Assembly: GCA_002352545.1 (NCBI GenBank)
Contig: DEIO01000004.1
Coordinates: 1-14,370 of the forward strand
Length of the DNA stretch: 14,370 bases
Reading direction: 5' to 3'
Source of the DNA: Patescibacteria group bacterium UBA2772
GTDB taxonomy: Bacteria; Patescibacteriota; Minisyncoccia; Moranbacterales; DUUL01
The position numbers were made by a program, and so were the translations under genes. Every line of letters starts with the position of its first letter. Position 1 is the stretch's first letter. Below, piece after piece: positions 1 through 6,006 of this stretch. Below the pieces are notes generated by a model. It searched no databases, was not told the DNA's origin, and was given only the letters and a program-made list of their open reading frames with translations.

Positions 1-1538
1 AATTTATGTAATTTTTCATAGGCACGGACTAGTTTTAGATTCGCCTGCACCAAATCATTATTTGAGTGTTCAATTTCTCCAATCGCTGATCTAATCTCCA
101 TTCGCAAACGTCTATTGAAAACTTTCACCTCGTTATATAGCTTCGCATTTTCAACCGCAATCGCTGCTTGAGATGCAATAATTTCAATAAATTCAATATC
201 CTCTTTTGAATAAGTCTCTTGCGTTGCCTTTGAAGTCAAAAGCAACAAACCGACTACCTTTTTGTGCAATTCCAAAGGAGCAATCATTTCAATTTCATAT
301 TTAGCAAATTTTTTCAGCACATCTTTTTTGTATCTCTTCGATTTAACCAATTGTTCAACCGAAAACACACTTTCTGGACCTCTTTTGCTAGCAACAAAAG
401 CTTTGTTTTCCTTGGAAATATGGTCTTTTGTAAATTTAACCTTTCCGTTTTTTGCATTCAATAAAACAAGATTATCGAAATATTTAGAACTATGCACACT
501 CCTAATAACAATATATAGATTCTCAGTTCCTAAAAGCTTTTTCAGCTCTTCATTCAAAACAATTGTCAATTGTCTAAGATCAATAACACCACTCAATCTA
601 ATACTAACATCTTTGATGAGTTTTCTTGGATTTTGACCTTTAAAAAACAAGATATCACTAGATTTTTGAATATAAATCAAAAATGGAAGAAGGACTATAG
701 CAAAAACCACAGTTGAAAACAAATCAAAAAGTGTAAGTTGCATTAAACTCGCCTTTCCAGACAACACTAATATATGTACATAAAGCATATATTGAAAATA
801 TATATAAGCAAAAATAGCAACAATGAGATAGACATAGATTTGACTAGCCAAAAAACGAATTCCCATCAAACGATGCTTCACAATTGAAATAAAAATAGAA
901 ACTACCATAAACAAAGAACAAATTTGTCCCATCCAATTCAAACGAAAATCACCCCACCATACCATCATCACATTAGTCACCATTGTCAAAGAAAAACCAA
1001 GAAAATACCCCCCTGTAACAAATCTCAACTGCTTTTTCATAGCACCACGTGCGCTTAGATATTTTTTTAACAGATTATACAATCCTAATGAAATCAGGAT
1101 TGTATGATAAAGAACATAGACGAAATAATATTTCCCCCAAACGATAATATTTTCCTCCTCTGGAAGAACCTCTACATCAGCAATAATAATATTAGGAGTC
1201 AAAACTAACAACAAAATAAAAAAAGAAATTGCTATCGAAATGCAAAAATGTTTAAAACTTGGGAGCTTGTTATAGGGAAAAACAAAAGAAAATATATAAA
1301 AGAAACTGGAAGTAAAAATAGGTCCTACATATAAAACTGTACAATACAAAAATGCATTACTCGAATCAGAACTACGATAAAAAATCATACTGACAGTCCA
1401 AAAAATAACACTGAGGATTATCAGTAAGTGGTAATAAGCGTATAGTTCTTTTCCTTTTTGTATTATAAGTAGAGCAAATAGTAGATAGATGAATACTACT
1501 ATCACCAAAGAGACATTTATTGAATCAAAAACGAACAT
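1..1538 (-). CDS. Membrane sensor histidine kinase, N-terminal part (runs off left edge)
   Basis: The frame stays open from an ATG at 1538 to the left edge, giving 512 codons without a stop. Residues 1-290 hold about nine hydrophobic segments (near 9-27, 38-54, 66-88, 98-118, 134-156, 173-195, 203-220, 234-258 and 266-290). The segment around KHRLMGIRF (221-229) looks like the end of the 7TM sensor region found on many histidine kinases. Residues of about 308-470 form a GAF-like domain that closes with the typical ASQAAIAVENAKLYNEV helix (456-471). A charged helix follows (472-512) and should lead into HisKA and HATPase domains outside the window. Those catalytic domains are not visible, so kinase identity is inferred from the architecture; a GAF-linked cyclase or phosphatase remains possible. 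It starts 14 bp after the preceding gene, so it is probably cotranscribed with the two lipid-type genes upstream. No Shine-Dalgarno sequence is visible. Confidence 0.85.
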   Translation of the reverse strand, partial: MFVFDSINVSLVIVVFIYLLFALLIIQKGKELYAYYHLLIILSVIFWTVSMIFYRSSDSSNAFLYCTVLYVGPIFTSSFFYIFSFVFPYNKLPSFKHFCISIAISFFILLLVLTPNIIIADVEVLPEEENIIVWGKYYFVYVLYHTILISLGLYNLLKKYLSARGAMKKQLRFVTGGYFLGFSLTMVTNVMMVWWGDFRLNWMGQICSLFMVVSIFISIVKHRLMGIRFLASQIYVYLIVAIFAYIYFQYMLYVHILVLSGKASLMQLTLFDLFSTVVFAIVLLPFLIYIQKSSDILFFKGQNPRKLIKDVSIRLSGVIDLRQLTIVLNEELKKLLGTENLYIVIRSVHSSKYFDNLVLLNAKNGKVKFTKDHISKENKAFVASKRGPESVFSVEQLVKSKRYKKDVLKKFAKYEIEMIAPLELHKKVVGLLLLTSKATQETYSKEDIEFIEIIASQAAIAVENAKLYNEVKVFNRRLRMEIRSAIGEIEHSNNDLVQANLKLVRAYEKLHK

Positions 1539-1552
1539 CTATTGTTTTTAGA

Positions 1553-2494
1553 TTATATCAATTTCCTTATTATTATATCATCTTTTTCACATGAAACAAA
1601 TGAGGCACAACATGGGACTCCTTTACTATATGCCCCTGGAAAAGACGGAAACACCTGCCCTTTCAAGCCAACAATATGATAACATTTAACTTCTTTTTGC
1701 CTCATTTTAGCCAATTCTTCAATTGAAGGTTCTGGATATACCTCATTTAGGACTGTTGTGCTTTCGTCAAAAAATTTAATATATTCCGAAAGAGCTCTCT
1801 TTTTTGTTATATTCAAAACAATCACTTTTTGACACTTCAACAAAGTGAATATACTAGAAGCTTTATCTAGATTATCAACATCAATAGCAAAAACTTTTTT
1901 ATTAAATTTCTTAATTTTTGATAAATATTTCACCAATCCTCTTCCGATAAAACCTTTACCTCCCAAAATCACGATTTTATACTCTTCTCCTAGTTTTTCT
2001 TCTCGAACCAAAGCTTCAAGAGCTCTAAAAACTGCAACCACTGTCAATTCACCTTCTTTCGTGTCTTTTAGAATGTCTTTTTTAGAAAGCACTCCAGGTA
2101 AAACACCTGCAAAATTTTTCGATTCTGCTCTAAGCATTTTTCTTTTTTGTTCCATCCTGAAGACCATTCCTTTCAATTGTTCTCTTTCTGAATTATCTGC
2201 AAAATCCTTTTCACCAACTGGAATAGCAAATACAATCCCCAACTTCCCTTTTTGGCGAAAAAGACCAATAATAAAAGGATTCCACTTGTTTTTTTGACTA
2301 AACCAATCAAATGTATAATCTCCTATATGTCTTTTTTTAGCAGGATATACCAAAAAAACACTCTTTATCTTATTATTCAAAAGTTTCTCATTCAAAAAAC
2401 CGAGTGAGGAAAGAAATACTTTGTTATTAAACAAAAAATCCACCAAAACAATTGAGTTTTTCTTAAAAACTCTTGATAATCTTCTTTTTTTCAT
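1553..2494 (-). CDS. Rossmann-fold protein resembling acyl-ACP reductase (AAR)
   Basis: This is a soluble protein of 313 residues. The clear motif is a dinucleotide-binding loop, ILGGKGFIGRG (176-186), at the start of a Rossmann fold, with a likely cofactor-specificity acid after VFAID (201-205). The layout matches my memory of cyanobacterial long-chain acyl-ACP reductase. A helix with FRMEQKRKML (112-121) and a glycine-containing segment FAGVLPG (128-134) come first. A T-x-G-x-x-T stretch and helix (145-160) then lead into the Rossmann loop, followed by a VLNEVYP segment (248-254). A cysteine pair, PCCASF (294-299), sits where AAR carries its acyl-accepting cysteine. Length is close to AAR (about 340). 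The acyltransferase gene 15 bp upstream fits an acyl-chain role, but no deformylating oxygenase gene is seen. The AAR link is an inference from remembered sequence, not an alignment; another NAD(P)-dependent oxidoreductase is possible. Confidence 0.5.
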   Translation of the reverse strand: MKKRRLSRVFKKNSIVLVDFLFNNKVFLSSLGFLNEKLLNNKIKSVFLVYPAKKRHIGDYTFDWFSQKNKWNPFIIGLFRQKGKLGIVFAIPVGEKDFADNSEREQLKGMVFRMEQKRKMLRAESKNFAGVLPGVLSKKDILKDTKEGELTVVAVFRALEALVREEKLGEEYKIVILGGKGFIGRGLVKYLSKIKKFNKKVFAIDVDNLDKASSIFTLLKCQKVIVLNITKKRALSEYIKFFDESTTVLNEVYPEPSIEELAKMRQKEVKCYHIVGLKGQVFPSFPGAYSKGVPCCASFVSCEKDDIIIRKLI

Positions 2495-2509
2495 TTTTTA
2501 AAGTATAAA

Positions 2510-3214
2510 TTATTTAAATATTGGAGTTACAGCTTCTTCTCCGAAACGATCTTTTAGGTGTTTTTCTAATTTGTATATATGTGACATAACAGCTTGATGT
2601 CTAGAATTACAATCATAGTTATCCAAAAAATATTTCGATTCAATAAGATCGCCTACAACAGCCCTGGCCTTTCCAAAACGGATACCTTTGCCATTTAGAT
2701 TTCTTTTATGGTAATACAAAAAAATCGGCAATATATAAACATCGCGTTTTTCAATTATATAAGAAACCCCCTTCTTGGGTTTTGTGTTTTCAGCGGAACC
2801 AACCAACTTCCCCTCAGGAAAGAACATTGTATTGGAACCACTGTCAATAATATCAAAAGTTTCTTCTAAACTCTTGCTTAAATTTCCTTTACTTTCAATT
2901 TTATAAACTCCAATTAATTTAAAAAATATTCTCTGATATAAAGAGGTGAATTGATTCGGTGCGGCAGGTAAACGCCAAACTAGATTCCTCAATATAAACT
3001 TTCTGTTTAGAATTGAAAAAATCAAAAAAGGGTCCCAAGCCGAAATATGATTTGCTATTATTATAACAGGTTTATCAAGTTTTTTGACATGAACATTGAG
3101 GTGCAAAACATCAGCGTCAAAAATATGTCTGACCCATTGATAAAAAACTCTGTAAAAAAAATGTTGGCTCAAAAAAAGAGCTCTTTTGTTAATCTTTCGT
3201 CTGATATTATTCAA
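2510..3214 (-). CDS. PlsC-like 1-acylglycerol-3-phosphate acyltransferase
   Basis: The 234-residue protein carries the acyltransferase signature of the PlsC/LPLAT family: NHISAWD (55-61, the catalytic H-x4-D), MFFPEGKLVGS (130-140, the FPEG substrate-binding block) and LPIFLYY (162-168, the fourth block). Family members transfer an acyl chain from acyl-ACP or acyl-CoA to lysophosphatidate or a related lyso-lipid at the cytoplasmic membrane face. Length is normal for the family. The start codon is TTG: an in-frame TAA lies seven codons upstream and the first in-frame ATG (residue 130) falls inside a conserved motif, so no ATG start is possible. No strong ribosome binding site is seen. It leads the three-gene minus-strand unit and ends 15 bp before the Rossmann-protein gene. 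The exact acyl acceptor cannot be told from the sequence. Confidence 0.88.
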   Translation of the reverse strand: MNNIRRKINKRALFLSQHFFYRVFYQWVRHIFDADVLHLNVHVKKLDKPVIIIANHISAWDPFLIFSILNRKFILRNLVWRLPAAPNQFTSLYQRIFFKLIGVYKIESKGNLSKSLEETFDIIDSGSNTMFFPEGKLVGSAENTKPKKGVSYIIEKRDVYILPIFLYYHKRNLNGKGIRFGKARAVVGDLIESKYFLDNYDCNSRHQAVMSHIYKLEKHLKDRFGEEAVTPIFK

Positions 3215-3294
3215 TCTAAAATTTATGCTCTCTTATTAAATTAAAACACACAAAAACAATTACCACAATAGGTACTATTTCCAAAAATCATCTT

Positions 3295-3321
3295 TTGCAA
3301 AAAATCTAAATATGCTATAAT
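3295..3321 (+). promoter_or_regulatory. Extended -10 promoter of the secreted repeat-protein gene
   Basis: A perfect TATAAT (3316-3321) is preceded by TG at 3313-3314, giving the extended -10 form TGCTATAAT. TTGCAA at 3295-3300 is a possible -35 box with a short 15-bp spacer; the extended -10 lessens the need for it. Transcription would start near 3328, giving a 5' leader of about 34 nt before the ATG at 3362. The 147-bp divergent gap (3215-3361) should also hold a promoter for the minus-strand lipid-type genes, but I see no convincing one. Confidence 0.65.
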
Positions 3322-3361
3322 TAGAATTAATATTGAGTATAAAAATTAAAAACAAAATTAC

Positions 3362-4186
3362 ATGCATAAAAACAAAATAGTTTTCCCACTCGCTTTTATG
3401 TTGGCAGCACTACTTTTAATCCCCAAAACATCATCCGCTTCGCTTCAAGGTATCCATGCAGATGACATCAAAGTTGAGTTTCATGCAAAACAAGGAAACA
3501 AATGGTTTAATGCAATAACAAAAAGAGCCGATAAAAATGGCGTACTGGTTCTGAAAAATGTTCTTCCTGGTTGGTATGAATTGAAACTGGAGGATGATGA
3601 TGCTGCTGTAGCTGGTCAAAAATTTGCAGCAAAAATAAGAATGGCAGACAATGAAGGTCGAAAATTAGAAGAAAAAACTCCTCTTTCCTTGTATTTCAAA
3701 AATATCTCAGGAGACAAAACTTTGATAGGAACAGTAGAAACAGACGAAGATGGTTGGATTGAATCTTCAGCAATTTATCCAAATGTCAGATATTACTTCG
3801 ATATAGACAAAGATGATGACGCTCATTTGAAAAGCAAAGATAGACGAGCAAGAGTTAAAGTAAAAGCAAAAATTGATGGTAGTGACTGGTTTCAAGCTCG
3901 TTATGACAGAACAGATGAAACCAATGAGCTTAGATTGAAAAACGTTCTTCCTGGAAAATACAAATTTTCATATAAAAAGAAGGACAGAACAGCTGATCAA
4001 CCATTTAATCTCAAGATTAAACTACTAGATGATGATTCTGCAAAAATAAAAGAAAAAACAAAGGTCAAAGTTTATGTTTACAAAAATAAACTAAAAATTC
4101 TAGCTGGTGAATTCAAAACCGACAAAGATGGATGGCTAAGTCTTCCAAATACAATGACTAAAATGAAATACAAACTTTCCTTGTAA
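3362..4186 (+). CDS. Secreted protein of two tandem repeats, family not recognised
   Basis: The 274-residue protein starts with a signal peptide: MHKNK, a hydrophobic core (7-20) and a likely cleavage site after SSA (24-26). The mature part is two copies of a unit of about 112 residues (about 36-148 and 163-274), joined by an acidic then basic linker. Matching landmarks are KWFNA (47-51) with DWFQA (175-179), LKNVLPG (64-70 and 192-198), LEEKTPL (102-108) with IKEKTKV (229-235), and TDEDGW (127-132) with TDKDGW (253-258). The units are rich in K, D and alternating hydrophobics, suggesting beta-sandwich modules that may bind calcium through the D-rich loops. No lipobox, sortase signal or C-terminal membrane helix is seen, so the protein is probably released or peripherally bound. 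It is the only plus-strand gene, with its own promoter and terminator. The function is unknown. Confidence 0.85.
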   Translation: MHKNKIVFPLAFMLAALLLIPKTSSASLQGIHADDIKVEFHAKQGNKWFNAITKRADKNGVLVLKNVLPGWYELKLEDDDAAVAGQKFAAKIRMADNEGRKLEEKTPLSLYFKNISGDKTLIGTVETDEDGWIESSAIYPNVRYYFDIDKDDDAHLKSKDRRARVKVKAKIDGSDWFQARYDRTDETNELRLKNVLPGKYKFSYKKKDRTADQPFNLKIKLLDDDSAKIKEKTKVKVYVYKNKLKILAGEFKTDKDGWLSLPNTMTKMKYKLSL

Positions 4187-4207
4187 AGCTACATTCCCCT
4201 TATAATT

Positions 4208-4243
4208 AAAATAAAAACCCAGCACATGCAGGGTTTTTATTTT
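4208..4243. terminator. Bidirectional intrinsic terminator
   Basis: A perfect 13-bp inverted repeat pairs 4208-4220 with 4231-4243 around a 10-nt loop that can close two further G-C pairs. The stem is CCC/GGG flanked by an A-run on one side and a T-run on the other, so it acts as a hairpin plus U-tract on both strands. It lies 21 bp after the stop of the plus-strand repeat-protein gene and 29 bp after the stop of the converging glyQS gene, serving both. Confidence 0.9.
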
Positions 4244-4272
4244 CTAAAAGCACTATATCAGATGAACCAATT

Positions 4273-5658
4273 CTATGAGTTCAATTTTTCTCGCAAGTAA
4301 TCTTTTAGTTTAGCAATTTGGATTCTTTCTTGTTCCATAGTATCTCTATCACGAACAGTAACTTTCTTGTCTTCCAAAGAATCGAAATCGATAGTAACAC
4401 AATACGGTGTACCAATTTCGTCCTGTCTTCGATATCTTTTACCAATGGATTGTGTTTGATCATATTCACAAACAAATTCACTGCTAAGATTTTCAAATAT
4501 CTCTTTTGCACTATCAGACAAAGGCTTCTTCTTTGACAAAGGCAATATTGCAACCTTAACTGGAGCAATTTTCTTTGGGAACTTCATCACTACTCTAGTA
4601 TCATTTTTCACCTTCTCTTCTGTGTAAGCAGCTAAAAGAGCAACTAGAATTGTTCGATCAAGTCCAAAGGTTGGCTCAATAACATGTGGGGTATATCTTC
4701 TGTTGTTTTGTGCATCAAAATATTCCAATTTCTCATTAGAAAATTTCGTATGTTGAGTAAGATCAAAATCACCTCTATGAGCTAAACCAAACAGCTCACT
4801 GAATCCAAATGGAAACTTATACTCGATATCAACTGTTTTTCGAGAATAATGAGAGAGTTTTTCCTTGGCATGTTCAAACCTTCTCAGATTTTCTTTCTTT
4901 GCACCAAGTTCCATAATAAATTCCTCTTGCAACTCCAACCAATTATCAAACAATGGTTCCCATTTTATTTCTGGATCAATGAAATATTCAATCTCCATTT
5001 GTTCAAATTCTCTCAATCTAAAAATGAAATTTCTTGCAACAATTTCATTTCTAAATGCTTTTCCAATCTGCGCAATTCCAAAAGGAACCTTCACTCTCAT
5101 TGAATCAACAATATTCTTGAAATCAACAAATATAGCACCTGCTGTTTCCGGTCTTAGGTACAAAGACTCAGTGATTCCATTCATATCAGTCTTGAACATC
5201 ATGTTGATATTCCGAGCCTTTGTCCAATCGCTCTGCCCACATTCTGGACATTTCAATTTTTCATCTCTCAAAATATTTGTCATTTCATCAAGTTGACCCT
5301 CAAGATCTTTTCCAGTAAGCTCCTCAACTAGGTGATCTGCTCTGAAACGCTTCTTACACTTCTTACAATCCACCATTGCATCATTGAACCCTGTTGTGTG
5401 ACCAGAAGCCTCCCAGAGCTTAGGATGCAACAATATAGGCCCATCCATACCAACCATGTCGACTCTGTTTTGAACAAATTTCTTCCACCAAAGTTCTTTG
5501 ATGTTTTTTTTCAATTCAGCTCCATAGGGTCCATAACTATAAGCGTTAGCAAGTCCACCATAGATTTCACATGCTGGGAAAATAAAACCTTTTCTCTTAC
5601 ACAAAGATGTAATCTTTTCCATCGTTACTTCCTGTAAAACTTTTTTTTCTTCTACCAT
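4273..5658 (-). CDS. glyQS: Glycine--tRNA ligase, single-chain (alpha2) type
   Basis: This class II aminoacyl-tRNA synthetase charges tRNA-Gly with glycine in the cytoplasm. The N-terminus has the GlyRS signature KRKGFIFPACEIYGGLANAY (21-40). CKKC (98-101) and CPEC (137-140) form a probable zinc site in the insertion. Motif 2 is FRNEIVARNFIFRLREFEQM (202-221) and motif 3 is PHVIEPTFGLDR (324-335). The HGTP anticodon-binding domain covers about 365-455. At 461 residues it is a normal length for this single-chain form, unlike the separate alpha and beta chains of many bacteria. The ATG at 5658 has no Shine-Dalgarno sequence. Met13 (5622) has AGGA seven bases upstream and begins the conserved part (MEKITSLCKRKGF), so the true start may be 5622. 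Expression is controlled by the T-box leader upstream. Confidence 0.97.
   Translation of the reverse strand: MVEEKKVLQEVTMEKITSLCKRKGFIFPACEIYGGLANAYSYGPYGAELKKNIKELWWKKFVQNRVDMVGMDGPILLHPKLWEASGHTTGFNDAMVDCKKCKKRFRADHLVEELTGKDLEGQLDEMTNILRDEKLKCPECGQSDWTKARNINMMFKTDMNGITESLYLRPETAGAIFVDFKNIVDSMRVKVPFGIAQIGKAFRNEIVARNFIFRLREFEQMEIEYFIDPEIKWEPLFDNWLELQEEFIMELGAKKENLRRFEHAKEKLSHYSRKTVDIEYKFPFGFSELFGLAHRGDFDLTQHTKFSNEKLEYFDAQNNRRYTPHVIEPTFGLDRTILVALLAAYTEEKVKNDTRVVMKFPKKIAPVKVAILPLSKKKPLSDSAKEIFENLSSEFVCEYDQTQSIGKRYRRQDEIGTPYCVTIDFDSLEDKKVTVRDRDTMEQERIQIAKLKDYLREKLNS
5630..5633 (-). promoter_or_regulatory. Ribosome binding site favouring a glyQS start at 5622
   Basis: On the minus strand AGGA (5633-5630) stands seven bases before the ATG at 5622, a textbook spacing. 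The longer frame from 5658 has only an A-rich sequence upstream. This decides between two in-frame starts twelve codons apart. Confidence 0.5.
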
Positions 5659-5705
5659 TAGTCGTGTTTTAATTATTTATAAATTTCTAAACTCAAATTC
5701 TCAAT

Positions 5706-5765
5706 TCAAAAAAACCAGCTAGGGCAAAGCCCAAATATATCCAATTGTAAATAATAGTTTTTCAT
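5706..5765 (-). CDS. Possible 19-codon leader peptide between T-box and glyQS
   Basis: An ATG at 5765 is preceded by AAGGG (5774-5770) at a 4-base spacing and opens a frame of 19 codons ending in TGA. The peptide, MKNYYLQLDIFGLCPSWFF, is hydrophobic and aromatic and has only one glycine, so it does not look like a classic glycine-run attenuator peptide. Its last codons overlap a GGGC/GCCC hairpin and a run of seven Ts. It could be a chance frame; the ribosome binding site and the position inside a regulated leader are the only support. Confidence 0.25.
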   Translation of the reverse strand: MKNYYLQLDIFGLCPSWFF

Positions 5766-5778
5766 AAATCCCTTAGCT
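5708..5778 (-). promoter_or_regulatory. Possible second attenuator-like hairpin in the glyQS leader
   Basis: Two alternative pairings compete for the same CCC (5724-5722). One is a local GGGC-UUU-GCCC hairpin (5732-5722). The other is long-range, AGCUA(A)GGG (5778-5770) with CCCUAGCU (5724-5717), followed after GG by seven Us (5714-5708) like an intrinsic terminator. The long-range form would also cover the AAGGG ribosome binding site of the 19-codon frame. Pairing was worked out by eye, and the long loop makes it much less certain than the T-box. Confidence 0.25.
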
Positions 5779-5786
5779 AATTAAAC

Positions 5787-5837
5787 AAAAAACCCGTCCC
5801 AATAACTTCACTATAAAATGAAATTATCAGGACGAGT
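5787..5837 (-). terminator. Regulated intrinsic terminator of the T-box
   Basis: On the minus strand ACUCGUCC (5837-5830) pairs with GGACGGGU (5799-5792), extended by GAUAA/UUAUU and UUCA/UGAA towards an 8-nt A/U loop. A run of Us (5792-5787) follows. The left arm is shared with the antiterminator, so the two structures exclude each other. Confidence 0.9.
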
Positions 5838-5947
5838 CTTGTATTACCCGCGGTTCCACCTGGATTCTTTATGCACAATACATAAAACAACTTTAGATTT
5901 TCCTTTGACTCCAGGGTACCAATCTCCTTTCAACGTCAGATAGAACT
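5787..5947 (-). ncRNA. Glycine T-box riboswitch leader
   Basis: Read on the minus strand, the leader shows T-box parts in the expected order. A possible short stem I (AGAU/AUCU) encloses a likely specifier GGA (5903-5901), set as AAAGGAAAAUCU as in other glycine leaders. Stem III is UUUAUG/CAUAAA with a 7-nt loop (5886-5868). The T-box AGGUGGAACCGCGG spans 5861-5848. The antiterminator pairs CAGG with CCUG and GCGGGU with ACUCGU around a UGGAACC bulge. UGGA is complementary to the UCCA end of uncharged tRNA-Gly. The alternative terminator uses the same ACUCGUCC. Uncharged tRNA-Gly should stabilise the antiterminator and allow glyQS transcription. Stem I is far shorter than in Bacillus glyQS, and the usual distal loop elements are not evident. 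Confidence 0.92.
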
Positions 5948-5953
5948 ATCTAA

Positions 5954-5982
5954 ATAATATAATGAGGAACCTCTCTTGTCAA
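5954..5982 (-). promoter_or_regulatory. Near-consensus sigma70 promoter for the glyQS leader
   Basis: On the minus strand a perfect -35 TTGACA (5982-5977) and a -10 TATTAT (5959-5954) are separated by exactly 17 bp. The predicted start is near 5947, just before the T-box parts, leaving a leader of about 290 nt. The spacer holds GAGG-TT-CCTC (5973-5964), a small dyad that could be an operator but may be chance. The promoter lies 13 bp beyond the stop of the preceding gene. Confidence 0.85.
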
Positions 5983-5988
5983 GACTCT

Positions 5989-6006
5989 ACTTAGCCTACT
6001 TAGCCT
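5989..6006. repeat. 9-bp tandem duplication spanning a stop codon
   Basis: The plus-strand sequence acttagcct occurs twice in direct succession (5989-5997 and 5998-6006). On the minus strand this gives GCT AAG TAG GCT AAG TAG, so the last codons and the stop of the spermidine-synthase-like gene are duplicated and the second stop is left in the gap. Confidence 0.8.

Noticed and set aside
262..636. Plus-strand frame of 124 codons
   Set aside because: It lies entirely opposite the GAF-domain coding part of the sensor kinase, whose minus-strand frame is open through the window edge and has recognisable domains.
1845..2297. Plus-strand frame of 150 codons
   Set aside because: It is antisense to the Rossmann protein, S/K/F-rich and without motifs; the minus-strand protein has a clear nucleotide-binding loop.
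4865..5296. Plus-strand frame of 143 codons
   Set aside because: It is antisense to the highly conserved glycyl-tRNA synthetase core.
5939..5950. Small dyad GATA-GTTC-TATC as a stem of the T-box or an operator
   Set aside because: Only four base pairs, overlapping the predicted transcription start; it may not be wholly in the RNA and there is no support beyond symmetry.
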